Source: Epichloe hybrida (Eukaryota > Ascomycota > Sordariomycetes > Hypocreales > Clavicipitaceae). Taken from it: a DNA stretch of 64,000 nt. The stretch is taken from assembly GCA_019022495.1 (NCBI GenBank), contig JAFEKR010000007.1:806001-870000 (forward strand), written 5' to 3'. Below the pieces are notes generated by a model, which was given only the letters and a program-made list of their open reading frames with translations, made no database searches and was not told the origin of the DNA. The position numbers were made by a program, and so were the translations under genes. This document shows positions 29,567 through 42,000 of the stretch, one piece after another; within the stretch, counting starts at the first letter, position 1; every line of letters begins with the position of its first letter.

Positions 29567-32334
29567 TATGCCCTTACTTAGGCATATCTAATAAGTCCTC
29601 TTTTTATAATAGTCTTATAAATTATCCTATAGGTAATTAATCCTATTCCTTACTTATTATTATTAAGTGCGTAATATATTTACCTTACTAGCTATTATAT
29701 AGTAATAGTAATTACCTTACTTCTATGCCTTAGTTTTATAGTGTGTGTAATGCGTTTACCTTACTAACCTATTATTTATTATAGTCTCTAGCCCTACCCT
29801 TACTAGTTTATTAATTACCTAATATAGGTTTAAAACCATATATAAATATCTTACTTAGTTTCTTTTTATATCTTACTTTCCCTTATATAATACTATCCCT
29901 TTACTATTATAATTCTATTATACCTTTCTTTTTATTCTATTAAAACCTCCTTCTTAAATAATTATTCTCCTATTAGAATATACCTTATAATCTATTTAAC
30001 CCTCCTTTACCCCTAGCTAGTCTTACTATACCTTTAGCTTATTTTATTAGTAAGTTTCTTATAAAGGGTAACTTAAATAATAATTAATATACTACTCCCT
30101 AATTAGTCTAGTGCCCTTATAGGCTATATATAAAATAGGCCCTTACTACTAGCATTCTAAAATATTATTTACCTAAATCTAGAGAATTATACCCTTTATA
30201 TTAGAAGTAATACCTTTCCTATATATAATATACTAGGCTTTTATTTACTAACCCTTATCTCTATTACGCGCTAAAGGATATTAAGGTAAAGATTACTATA
30301 GGTATATATATTATTAAACCTAGAGTCCCTAAAACTTTAGGTATAAAAAGAAAATACCTATACTATCCTAAAGGTTTTATTACCTTATTAGTTAGTAAAA
30401 CTCCCTCCTTACCTAAGCTTAGTTTAATCTAGCTTCTATATAGTTAGCCCTTAGGGCATCCCTTATTACTAATACTACTATAATAAATATAACTAGTCTT
30501 AAAGTCACTCCTTTATTAGCACTAGCCCTTTAGCTAGCTATAGTATAGCTTATTTTATATAGTAAGCTATAAGCGTTTTATTCTAATAAAACTAATAAGT
30601 TATTAGCAAACTAACTATAATATATAAAGAGATATATAAGTAGTCTTTTACGCTTCTCTAAGCTTTAATGCCTTATTACTAGGATAAAATCTAGCAATAT
30701 ATTTAAATTACTAGGTTAAGTAATAAATCTCCTTCTTATTACTACTAGTAACTATTATGCCTCCTTTTTATAATAGGTTTAACTTATAATTATATTCCTA
30801 GAGCCTTAGGAGCTAGCTATCCCCTAGCTAGAAATAATACTCCTCCCCCCCTTAGTTATTTTCCTCTTACTTATTACTTACTTACTAAGTCTTCTATTAC
30901 ACCTTCTCTTATATATACTCCTTATACTAACCCTATTTACTTTATCTAAGTCCTAGGTTATACCTAAGGTAAATAAGGTAAATAACTTATTATACTATAA
31001 CTATTACTTAGTAATAATAATACTATAGCTATAGTAGCTATAGTATAACTCTAGATAAAGGTAATATGCCTTTATTTATCTTCTTCTAGTAATTTAAGTA
31101 ATAACTTAATAGATAATTATCCTTATTAAGTAATAGTAGTAAAATATAGTAATTTAGTGCCTTAGGTGCTTATTAAAGTCTTTATAAGTATATAAGTCTT
31201 TTAAAATTAATTTAGTTTATTATTATATTATATATCTCCTTATTTTACTTTAAACTTATTAAGGGCTTATATCTATACTATATTCTCTAATAGTTCCTAT
31301 ATAGGCTATATATAACTTACTTACTTAATAAGTATATTATATCTTTTGCCTTAGCCTAGGGTATTCTAAGCCACTAGGATTCGCTTAACCTAATATTCCT
31401 TAATAAGTTTATTATTACCTTTTATAGGGACCTATTCTAGTCCTAGATAGAAGTCCTAGAGCTTTTAACTAGGGAGAGGGTTCTCTATAGTATATTTAAT
31501 AAGGTTTATATAAAATACTAGGTAAATACCTCTTAGGATATCTAGCTATATTATAAGTAATATTAGGACTTTTATAACTATATACTTTACTACTACCTAA
31601 TTAAGTTTTTATAAGGGGTAATTAGTTTTAATATTTTTAAGTAAAAGCTATACCTTATCTCTAACCTAGAACTATTTTACTAGCTAATATAAAGTAAATA
31701 TAGTATCCTACTACCTTTATTATATATAGGCTATTATAGCTTATGCTAAATAAGTACCCTCCTAGAGGTGCTTAAGAAACTATATTACTTACCCCTTTAG
31801 TATTATTATAAAAGCAAACGTATTTAGCAATGCCTAGACTAGCTCTAGGTTATAGCTATATAGTAGCTTATTTAGGCTAACTCCTATTATAGAAAATAGC
31901 CTATTATTAATTATAAGCTAGTAAGTAGCTAGATATTCTAGCTAGTTAAACTATAAGAAAGAGACTATAATATGTAATATTACCTATACCTCTTAGTTTA
32001 CTTACTCTATACTACTATTAGTCTATAAGTAATATAATGTAAAAAGTAACTAATTAATCCTAACTAAGGAACATAATATTATCTAAAACTTTCCTAACTA
32101 ATCTAAACTATAATCTATAATAATTAATTAAGGAAACCCCTTAAACCACTACTAAACTATTTTAAACCTTTCTATATATTCCTTAGCTTCTATAGAAGTT
32201 ATAGCCTTAAGCTAAATAAATTTAGAGAGTTAATCTATAATAACTATTAGGTATTATAGCTTTTCTAGGGATAGTGCTAGTAAGTTTATTATAAAGTTAA
32301 TAGAGATCTATAACTAGAACTAGTTAGGGATAGG

Positions 32335-34109
32335 CAGAGTATTGCACTAAAACGTGTAGTGTAGTGTAGTATTTGTAGTGTAGTGTAGTAACTACACTAC
32401 AAACTACACTACACTACAAACTACACTAACTATAAGGAAAAAAAAACTATAATACATTACACTACAAATTTTTTTCCTAAACTACACTAACTACAAACAC
32501 TATAAATGTAGTATTAGACTTTTTATTAGTTATTAGTATTATAAGGATTAAAAGAATGCTAGTTATATAAAAGCTATTATTATTACTTATTTTATTTAAT
32601 TAGTTATAGAATTTATAATATTATATTATTTTAGTAATTTTACTATAACTAAGTAAGGTTATATATAATATTATACTTTTTTAATAATACTATTTAACTT
32701 AATACTTTATTTCCCTAATATAACTTAAAGAAAAACCTTCTTATTATATTATTTACTATTTCTATAAATTATTTCATTTCTATAAATTATTATTATTACT
32801 TATTTTAAAAAAACTATAAAAAGAACTACTAGTAAACTTAATATAAGTAGCTTATTATATCTTATTATAGCTTATAATAGCTTATTATATCTTATTATAG
32901 CTTATAATAGCTTATAATACTAATATTACTAATATTACTAGTATTACTAAGATTACTAAGATTACTTATAATATTATTAGTGTTAAAGTTTAATAAATAA
33001 TAAATAATAAATAAATAACTTAAATATAAATACTAGTAATTATAAGTAAATTTTTATAGTAAAAGCTATAGTTTTTAATAACTTAGTATTTTAAGGTTTT
33101 TAAAAATATTAATATTATAAAAATGTTTTCTCTTTTATATTTTTTAAAATAATAATAAAAGTAAAATAATAGTAATAATAGTAATTAAGTAATAATAGTA
33201 TTAATAGTATTAATAGTAATAATAGTAATTAAGGTTATTAAAGTTATTAAAGCTCTTATAATAAGTATAGTATATTATATAAAAGTAAGTCTTAGTTTTA
33301 TTTTAAAAAATAAGTTAAACTTATTTTTTATAGCTTAATTAAGCTATATAGGGTAATTAAAATAATACTATTAATTCTTTATTAATAGATTATAAATATT
33401 AGTTTATTATATTCTTTATTTATATATTATAGTAATAAGATATATAAAGTTACTATATATAACTTCTTAAGGCTTTAGAATTATAAAGCTAAAAGTAATA
33501 TTTAATTAGTTTAAATCTTAAATAAATAGTTTAAGCTTTTTTTAAGTTCTTATTATATTAAGAATAAGATTTAAGTACTAAGTATATATTTTATTAACTT
33601 CTAGTAATTTATCTAGATTTCTTAATTAATTTTATTCTATTAGTTTAGGGTATTTTTTATTTAAAATAATAATAATAATATTTTAAAATATAAAATAATT
33701 AATAGTAATAGTAAATAAAATAATAAGAAGGTTTTTCTTTAAGTTATATTAGTAAAATAAAGTATTAGGTATAATAGTATTATTAAAAAGTTATAATATT
33801 ATAAATTACCCTAGTTATAGTAAAATCCTTAAAAAAAGGTAAATTTTATAAATTATATAACTAATTAGGTAAAATAGGTAGTAATAAAAGCTTCTATATA
33901 ACTAGCCTTCTTTTAATCCTTATAATAACCTTATATAATAAAAAAGCCTACTTTTTTTTTTACTAACACTACAAGCAAAAAAAAACTACACTACACTACA
34001 CTATAAAAAAAAAAAATACACTACACTAACTACAAGAAAAAAAAAAACTACACTATAAATACAAATTTTTCCTAAAAACTACACTAACTACACTACAAAC
34101 AATACTCTG
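32335..34109 (+). mobile_element. hAT-like non-autonomous DNA transposon, copy 1
   Basis: 1,775 bp with 10-bp terminal inverted repeats CAGAGTATTG / CAATACTCTG and a perfect 8-bp target duplication GGGATAGG (32327-32334 and 34110-34117). The 8-bp duplication and CAG-start ends are hAT hallmarks. Subterminal regions carry many ACTACACTAC/GTAGTGTAGT repeats, as transposase-binding arrays do. No transposase coding is legible in the AT-rich interior. It is inserted in the outer gypsy between RNase H and integrase. Confidence 0.88.
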
Positions 34110-35450
34110 GGGATAGGTAAAGGCTTTAGTAAGCCCTAGCGCTATTAATAGCTCTTATAACTGCTATAGTAGTAATAGTTATAAATAAACCTAGCAATAT
34201 CTTATAATATCCTATCCTAGTGAAACTACTATTATAAGATTTAGAACGTAGTGTTATAGCCTAGGTGCCTTATTACTAGTAAATCGTGGCATTATTATAT
34301 TAGGGTTATTATAAGAGACTCCTACACTAAGACCTAGGTATAGCCCCTAAACTAAAGTGCCCTATAAGCGCTTATAGAATAATTTACTACTTACTCTCTT
34401 ATAAGTGCCTTAATAGGAAACCTCTAGGCCCCTTCCTAGACAGCCCTTAATTAGATACTATACATAGGGTCTAAGGTAATAGCCTAGTCCTATAAGGTCT
34501 AAAGGTATTTAGTAGTAAAGAGAACCTTACTAGCTAGTAGCAGTGCTATATTACTATTATCTTACTATCTGTCTAATATTAGCAAGAGCTATATAATAGT
34601 AATAGGTTATAGGATATGTCCTATTCTAGAGGTTACCCCTTCCTAGTCCTATTCCCTTTAAGAAAGAGTATTAGGCTACTACACTTATGTACTAGGTTTA
34701 TACTAGAGGTAGAAATTAAATAGCGTGAGTGTGTCTGCCTATTAAGCCTACTGCTCTAATATTAACTAAGGAGTGATAAAGTACTCTAGGTTCTTATAGT
34801 CTATATAGATTATAAACGGACTAGAAACGCCCTATAGCTTAGCTAACTATGCCTTAAGGCCAGAGTATTGCACTAAAACGTGTAGTGTAGTGTAGTATTT
34901 GTAGTGTAGTGTAGTAACTACATTATAAACTACACTACACTATAAATACACTAACTACAAGGAAAAAAAAACTACACTACACTAACTACAAAAAAAAAAA
35001 AACTACAATACATTACACTACAAATTTTTTTTCCTAAACTACACTAACTACAAACACTATAAATGTAGTATTAGACTTTTTATTAGTTATTAGTATTTAT
35101 AAGGTTAAAAGAAAGCTAGTTATATAAATGCTTTTATTATTACCTATTTTATTAAATTAGTTATAGAATTTATAATATTATATTATTTTTATAATTTTAT
35201 TATAACTAAGTAAGGTTATATATAATATTATACTTTTTTTAATAATACTATTTAACTTAATACTTTATTTCCCTAATATAACTTAAAGAAAAACCTTTTT
35301 ATTATATTATTTACTATTTCTAGAAATTATTTTATATTTCTATAAATTATTATTATTACTTATTTTAAAAAAACTATAAAAAAACTACTAGTAAACTTAA
35401 TATAAGTAGCTTATTATATTTTATTATAGCCTATAATAGCTTATTATATC

Positions 35451-35570
35451 TTATTATAGCTTATAATAGCTTATAATAGCTTATAATAGCTTATAATAGC
35501 TTATAATAGCTTATAATAGCTTATAATAGCTTATAATAGCTTATAATAGCTTATAATAGCTTATAATACT
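35451..35570 (+). repeat. 10-bp tandem repeat TTATAATAGC
   Basis: About ten perfect consecutive units inside hAT-like copy 2; copies 1 and 3 have only two or three. Local expansion in this copy. Confidence 0.9.
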
Positions 35571-35829
35571 AATATTACTAATATTACTAGATTACTAAGA
35601 TTACTAAGATTACTAAGATTACTAAATATTATTAGTGTTAAAGTTTAATAAAAAATAAATAATAAATAAATAACTTAAATATAAATACTAGTAATTATAA
35701 GTAAATTACTATAGTAAAAGCTATAGTTTTTAATAACTTAGTATTTTAAGGTTTTTAAAAATATTAATATTATAAAAATGTTTTCTCTTTTATGTTTTTT
35801 TAAAATAATAATAAATATAAAATAATAGT

Positions 35830-36030
35830 AATATAGTAATAATAAAATATAAAATATATAATAATAAATATAAAATAATAATAAATATAAAATAATAATA
35901 AATATAAAATAATAATAAATATAAAATAATAAATATAAAATAATAATAAATATAAAATAATAAATAAAATAATAATAATATAAAATAATAATAAATATAA
36001 AATAATAATAAATATAAAATAATAATAAAT
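35830..36030 (+). repeat. AATAATAAATATAAAAT minisatellite
   Basis: About ten imperfect units of 14-17 bp inside hAT-like copy 2, absent from copy 1. Confidence 0.85.
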
Positions 36031-36278
36031 ATAAAATAATAGTAATTATAGTAATAATAGTAATTAAGGTTATAAAAGTTATTAAAGCTTTTATAATAAG
36101 TATAATATATTATATAAAACTAAGTGCTAGTATTATTTTTAAAAATAAGTTAAACTTATTTTTTATAGCTTATTTAAGCTATATAGGGTAATTAAAATAA
36201 TACTATTAGTTATCTATTAATAAATTATAAATATTAGTCTATTATATTCTTTCTTTATGTATTATTATAATAAAATAT

Positions 36279-38394
36279 ATATATATATATTCTTTACGCT
36301 AGCTAGCTAACTATGTAGCTGTTCCTAGTACTCCATCCGCTTAGTTAAGAGGGAAAACCCTTTGCTAGGAAGAAAAACCCCCTTTGCTAGGAAGAAAAAC
36401 CCCCTTGCGTCTGTTAACAGGCCGGCGCTAACCCTCTTCTAGGTCTACACCACATTAGGTATAATTAATTATAGGTGTTTAGTGCTAGCTTATGCTAGCC
36501 TTATCCTAAAGAAAATAAAAAAGAAAAGAAAAAGTATAGTAATAATCCTAACTAGCTCCTTTTAGTGCTAGTCTAGTCTTACTCTAACCTAGCTTTATGT
36601 CTTTTACTTTGCCTTAGGGCGTAGTAAATTTAGATTTATAATAATAATTTACTTTTTATTTGCTTTACTTCTAACTTTTCTAGTGCCTTACTTTTTAGCT
36701 AAATTTAACCTAGCACTAGTCTAGATATCTTATAAAGTCTAAGTATATGGTTTTATTTAATTATAGTAAGGGGTAAGTGATTTAGGCCTAGTAACTAGGC
36801 GGTTTTACTCCTAGATTAGTTACATACTATCTATGTATTTACTTATCTTATGCTTTATTTTCTAGCTAATATTATAGTTAGTCCCCCCCCCTCTCTCTCT
36901 TAAGTATAAAAAAGAGCTTCTCCCCCCTTAAGGTTCTAATCTTTTTTCTTTTCTTATAATAAATTTCCTATAGGTTCTTTTCCTTTCTATCCCTTTTAGA
37001 AGCTATTTAAGGCTTCTCTAGTCTAGTACTAGTTTAAATACTAATATTTTACATAGAAAAACACGCTATAATATTACTAAGCTTTATAAGTACCCTATTT
37101 TTAGTGCTATTCTAGCTCTAATTTACCTAGGAACTTATAACCTTAGATAAGTATCTAAGGAAATCCCTAACCTAGAAGTAATTAAATTAAGTAAAGGCAA
37201 AAGGCCTAGAAGTAAGTCCCCTTTACCTTTATTTTACCTTATTTCTAAGTCTAACCTAGGGTAGCTAGGTAAGCTATAAGAGATTTAGTGTGTGTCCTAT
37301 AAGATATAATCTATTAAAAATAAAGGCTATTAGTGCTATAATATTATTAGTAAGTTAGTTTATTTCTAGTCTAGGGGTAAGGCTAATCTATATATAAAGG
37401 GGTAATGTCTAACGCCTATTTTAATTATTAAGTCTGTAATTATATATATATTAAGGTAATGTTAACTCCTATGCCTATTCTAAGCTTACTTTAGTGCTAA
37501 TTTGCTTATAGCTAAATATCACTAGCTAGTAAGGGGAATATTAGTAGTTAGTTAAGACCTAGGCTAGTATAGTTACTAGGAGTAATATAAGTGGTTTTAC
37601 TCTAGCTTAGTAGTAGCTCTATTTTATAGCTAACTTTAATTATCTAGGCCCTAGAGGACTATATAGCTTAGGTTAAGAAACTTTATACTAAAAACCACAC
37701 TAAGAAGAAATAAGGCGCTACTATAGTAAGCCTAGACTTAGCTAGGTCTAGGTTTATAGAGGAATAATATAATAAGGTTATCTTTTAGCTCTAGTAGCTT
37801 AATACCTAAGTAATAAAGATAAACTAGCTTCTAGCCACTAGCTTATTAGCTAAGGGTAAGAGTAAGGTAATAGAGAATATAATCCCTATTCCTAAGGAGA
37901 AATAAGGCTAATTCTAGGTTAGTAAAGGGGTAGTAATAGGCTAGTGTAAAATAATACCTATAGCTTTTTAACTTAAAATTAATCTAATAACTATTCTAAA
38001 CCTATAGTCTTCCTATTATAGTGTAATTCCGCCTTATATCTAGCTTACCTCTATAGCTATACTGTTTTACCTAGTGCCTTTCTCTAGTTATTTGCGGTGT
38101 CTATTTATTAGTTAGTTTAGTTACCTCTAGGGCGGCCTAGATCCTCCCCTAGTTTACGTTAACTAAAGGCTAGGTCTTATGCTAATATGTAGTATTAGAG
38201 TCTTCTTATACTAAGGAATTACTTTGTAATATGTCTTGCCTTTAGGGGATTGTCTAGGGCTAGCCTTGCCTCCTATGTGTCTCTAGGCTATCTTGTTTAG
38301 AGGCGTCTGTGGTTGTAGTTAGCGCAGTTAACAATTACATAGTACTGGTCTTTGACTGCATGACCGCAGCTGCATAGGGGCGAAGCCACCCTGG
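36279..38394. mobile_element. Unclassified 2.1-kb insertion in hAT-like copy 2
   Basis: Interrupts the hAT sequence relative to copies 1 and 3. Flanked by AATAAAATAT (36269-36278) and AATAAGATAT (38395-38404), an imperfect 10-bp duplication differing by a G-to-A change. Both ends are not RIP-mutated: the left has a (TA)n run and three CTAGGAAGAAAAACCCCC-type units (36361-36410), the right has GCGCAGTTAACAATTACATAG and GCAGCTGCATAGGGGCGAAGCC. The middle is TA-rich. A plus-strand reading near 37680-37950 looks protein-like (helical, Gln/Leu-rich). No terminal inverted or direct repeats seen. Could be a non-LTR element or a Helitron-like capture; not resolved. Confidence 0.5.
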
Positions 38395-39076
38395 AATAAG
38401 ATATATAAAGTTACTATATATAACTTCTTAAAGCTTTAGAATTATAAAGCTTAAAGTAATATTTAATTAGTTTAAATAGTAAATAAATAGTTTAAGCTTT
38501 TTTTAAGTTCTTATTATATTAATAATAATATTAAAGTACTAAGTATATATTCTATTAACTTTTATATATTTATTTAGATTTCTAATTTAATTTAATTATA
38601 TTAGTTTAGGGTATTTTTTAATTAAATTAATAATAAAAATATAAAATAATTAATAATAATAGTAAATAAAATAATTAGAAGGTTTTTCTTAAAGTTATAT
38701 TAGTAAAATAAAGTAATAAGTATAATAGTATTATTAAAAAGGTATAATATTATAAATAACCCTAGTTATAGTAAAATTCTTAAAAAAAGGTAAATATTAT
38801 AAATTCTATAACTAATTAAGTAAAATAGGTAATAATAAAACCTTCTATATAACTAGCTTTCTTTTAATCCTTATAATAACATTATATAATAAAAAGGCCC
38901 ACTTTTTTTTTTTACTAACACTACATTGTAGTTTTTGTAGTTAGTGTAGTTAGTAACTACACTAACTACAAAAAAAAAAAAACTACAATACACTACACTA
39001 CAAAAAAAAAAAAACTACACTACAAATACAAATTTTTCCTAAAAACTACACTAACTACACTACAAACAATACTCTG

Positions 39077-42000
39077 GCTATATTATAAGCTTATTAAAGT
39101 TTTAGCAGGACCTCTTTAGAGATTATATATTTAGCTAAAGATTTATTAAGTTTTAAATAATAAAGTTTTTAGTCTATAATTTAATATTTTAAGGCTTAAT
39201 ACTAAACTAGTTTTTATTATTTAGTTAGGATTATATAAGGACTATAAATAATTAAAGTAAGAATCTCCTTATACTATTTAGAGTCTAACTATTCCTAAAG
39301 CTTAGTTCTAACTATCTCTAAAGTTTTATTATTTAATCTTTCTCCTTCTAGTATAATTATTATGTTTATTAAAATCATCACTAGTTATTCTCCTATAGCT
39401 AGGGATACGTTAACTCCTATTTTTCTCTTTACTTTATATAGATTAAATCTAAGTTCCTCTAGTAGTTATAATATTCTATCTATAATCTTTATGATTTTTA
39501 TTATATTAGGATAGTGTATATATTTTATATTTAACTCTTATAGAATATTTACCTATTAAGTAACCTTCCTATAAACCTTAGAGAGGTTTACTATTAAATT
39601 AATAATCCCTTTATAGTCTATATATACCTTTAGTAAATAAGGTAAACTATTACCTAGCTATTACGTCTCTTTTAATCTAATAATAATAGCTAATATTTCT
39701 TTTTCTAGAATTATATTATTAGTAAGTAGTAATGTAAAATATCCTTCTAAAAAACAGCACTTATAAGATTCTAGGATACCTTATTAATAAAAAAACCTTC
39801 CTAGCTAAATATAATAAGTCTTTAAGTATAATATCTTTGCTTACTTACTACTTCTTTATAACTAATATTTAATAGGCTATTTAATAAAATATACTTATTA
39901 CTTCTAAAATAATAAAAACTATATTATAGTATATCTTTCTTAACTAAAATCTGCCTAGTTATTACTAATATATTACTAGACTCTAGCTTAAATTATGTAG
40001 CTTTATAATAGGCTATTTAAACTTATTAAAGCTACTCCTAAAGGTAGCTATTACTATTAAAATAAAGTAAGTATAATCCTATTTCCTAGACGCTAGATTA
40101 CTACTAACTTACTACTAGCCTATTATAAAAATAAAGAAAAAGCTATAGAATACTATTCTAGTTTATAAAAATTCTAATAAGTGTAGTTATGTCTGCTATG
40201 CTTAAATATTTACTAATGCTACTTATAAGGTAAAATATAATAAATACACTATAATAGCACTACTAAGTAATACTATAAATCTAAAGACTTAGATTAATAT
40301 TATAAACTATCTTTGCTTTATAGCCTAGAATATCCTAAAGGTAAGCTTTCTTAATATATATAGCTAATACTTAACTAACTTACTAGTAGTTTACACTAAA
40401 TACTATTAATTTACCTAAATATATTAGTTCTATTAAGCTCCCTAGTATACTTTAGGTTTATATATATAGAGAGGGGGATTTTAATAATAAAGATACTCCT
40501 AAGGCCTCTTCCTCTATAGCTCCTATAGTTACTAATAATAATAAGGGACTAGTAGTCTTAAGGGCTAACTCTATTATAAAGGGATAGGTACTTAGTAGCT
40601 ATATAATAAATTATTTAAGTTATCTAAGTAAATTAACTTTATTTTCTAATATCTTTAGTATATTAGGTTATAAAACATAACTACCTTATATTAACTTTGC
40701 TACTTAGCTATTACTTATAGTTATTAATAATTTCTCTAGTAATAAAATCCCTTTTTAATACCTAAGAATTCTCTAAAGTATTATAGCCCTTTTATTTAAC
40801 TAGATATTTATAACGCCTCCTATTATAGTAGTGTAAAATAATTCTCTTAACTTTAAACTCTTATTTATTATCTTTAATAGTATCTTATAGTAAGGATATA
40901 TCTTTTATATCTATTAGGTCCCTTTTAAAAGGTTTAAGACTAGTAATATTAAATATATTATATAATTAAGTCCTAGGTAGTAATTTTAATTAATACACTA
41001 GTCTATAACTTCTAATTGCCTTTTTAATCTTATAGGGGCCTAAATACTTTATAGCTAGCTTCTTACTAGGGTATCTTAGGTTAATGTTTTTTATTAATAA
41101 TAAAATATAGTTACTAACTTTAAACCTTATTAGAGTTCTCTTCTAGTTATAATATTTTTTATATTAAGTTTATAAGTTACTTAAAAGCTACTTAATTATA
41201 GTGTGCTTCTCTCTTAGTGCTAAAATCTTACTTTTAGCTTAATTATTTACTAAAGGGATATTTACTATTACTTACTATAAACCTCTAGGATTATAACCTT
41301 ATAATACCTCCGCTAGTATATAGCTATGCGTTAAGTGATTGCTTATGTTATACGCGAATTATACTATTAATAGGTTATCCGCCTAATTAGTCTATTTAGC
41401 ATAAGCAAAAGCCCTTAAATAATGTTCTAAGACCTAGTTTAAATATTCTATCTAACTATCTATCTAGGGGTAAAAAGCAATACTAAGTAACCACTTTATT
41501 ATAAGAAAATAGCAAAAAGTTATCTAGAAACCACTAGTAAATGTGAAACCTTAGTCTATTATAATACCTTCTAGGGCTCTATAGTCTCTAAAAACATATT
41601 CTAAGAACATAGTTACTAGCCTATCACTAGTTAGTTACGTTAAAACAGGGATATAAATACTGTATTTTATAAAATAGTTAATAATAACTAAAATTACGTT
41701 ATAGGTTTAATTTAAATCTTTCACTAGTGGAAGTCTAGTAATAAAATCTATTAATAATTCTTAAAAAGGGCAATTAGGCACTAGTAATATAGCTAGCTTA
41801 CTATATAGTTTATAATGCCTTAGTTTTAAAGTCTAATAATTTATATAAGTGCTAATATATACCTTTATATCTTTCTTTATTATTAGCTAATAATATTAGT
41901 TTATAATCTAATAAAGAGTTTTACTTACTTCTTAGTGCCTAGTAGTAAGGTTATTATAAGTTAGTAATAAAATTTCTTTTCTTATACCTAGAGGAATAAA

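Larger units (their letters stand above)
34861..39076 (+). mobile_element. hAT-like element, copy 2, carrying an internal insertion
   Basis: Same ends (CAGAGTATTG at 34861, CAATACTCTG ending 39076) and same interior as copy 1. A 2.1-kb insertion lies at 36279-38394 and tandem repeats are expanded at 35451-35570 and about 35830-36030. The flanking octamers CTTAAGGC and GCTATATT do not match, and the two flanks belong to different gypsy elements, so this copy marks a rearrangement junction. Confidence 0.8.
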
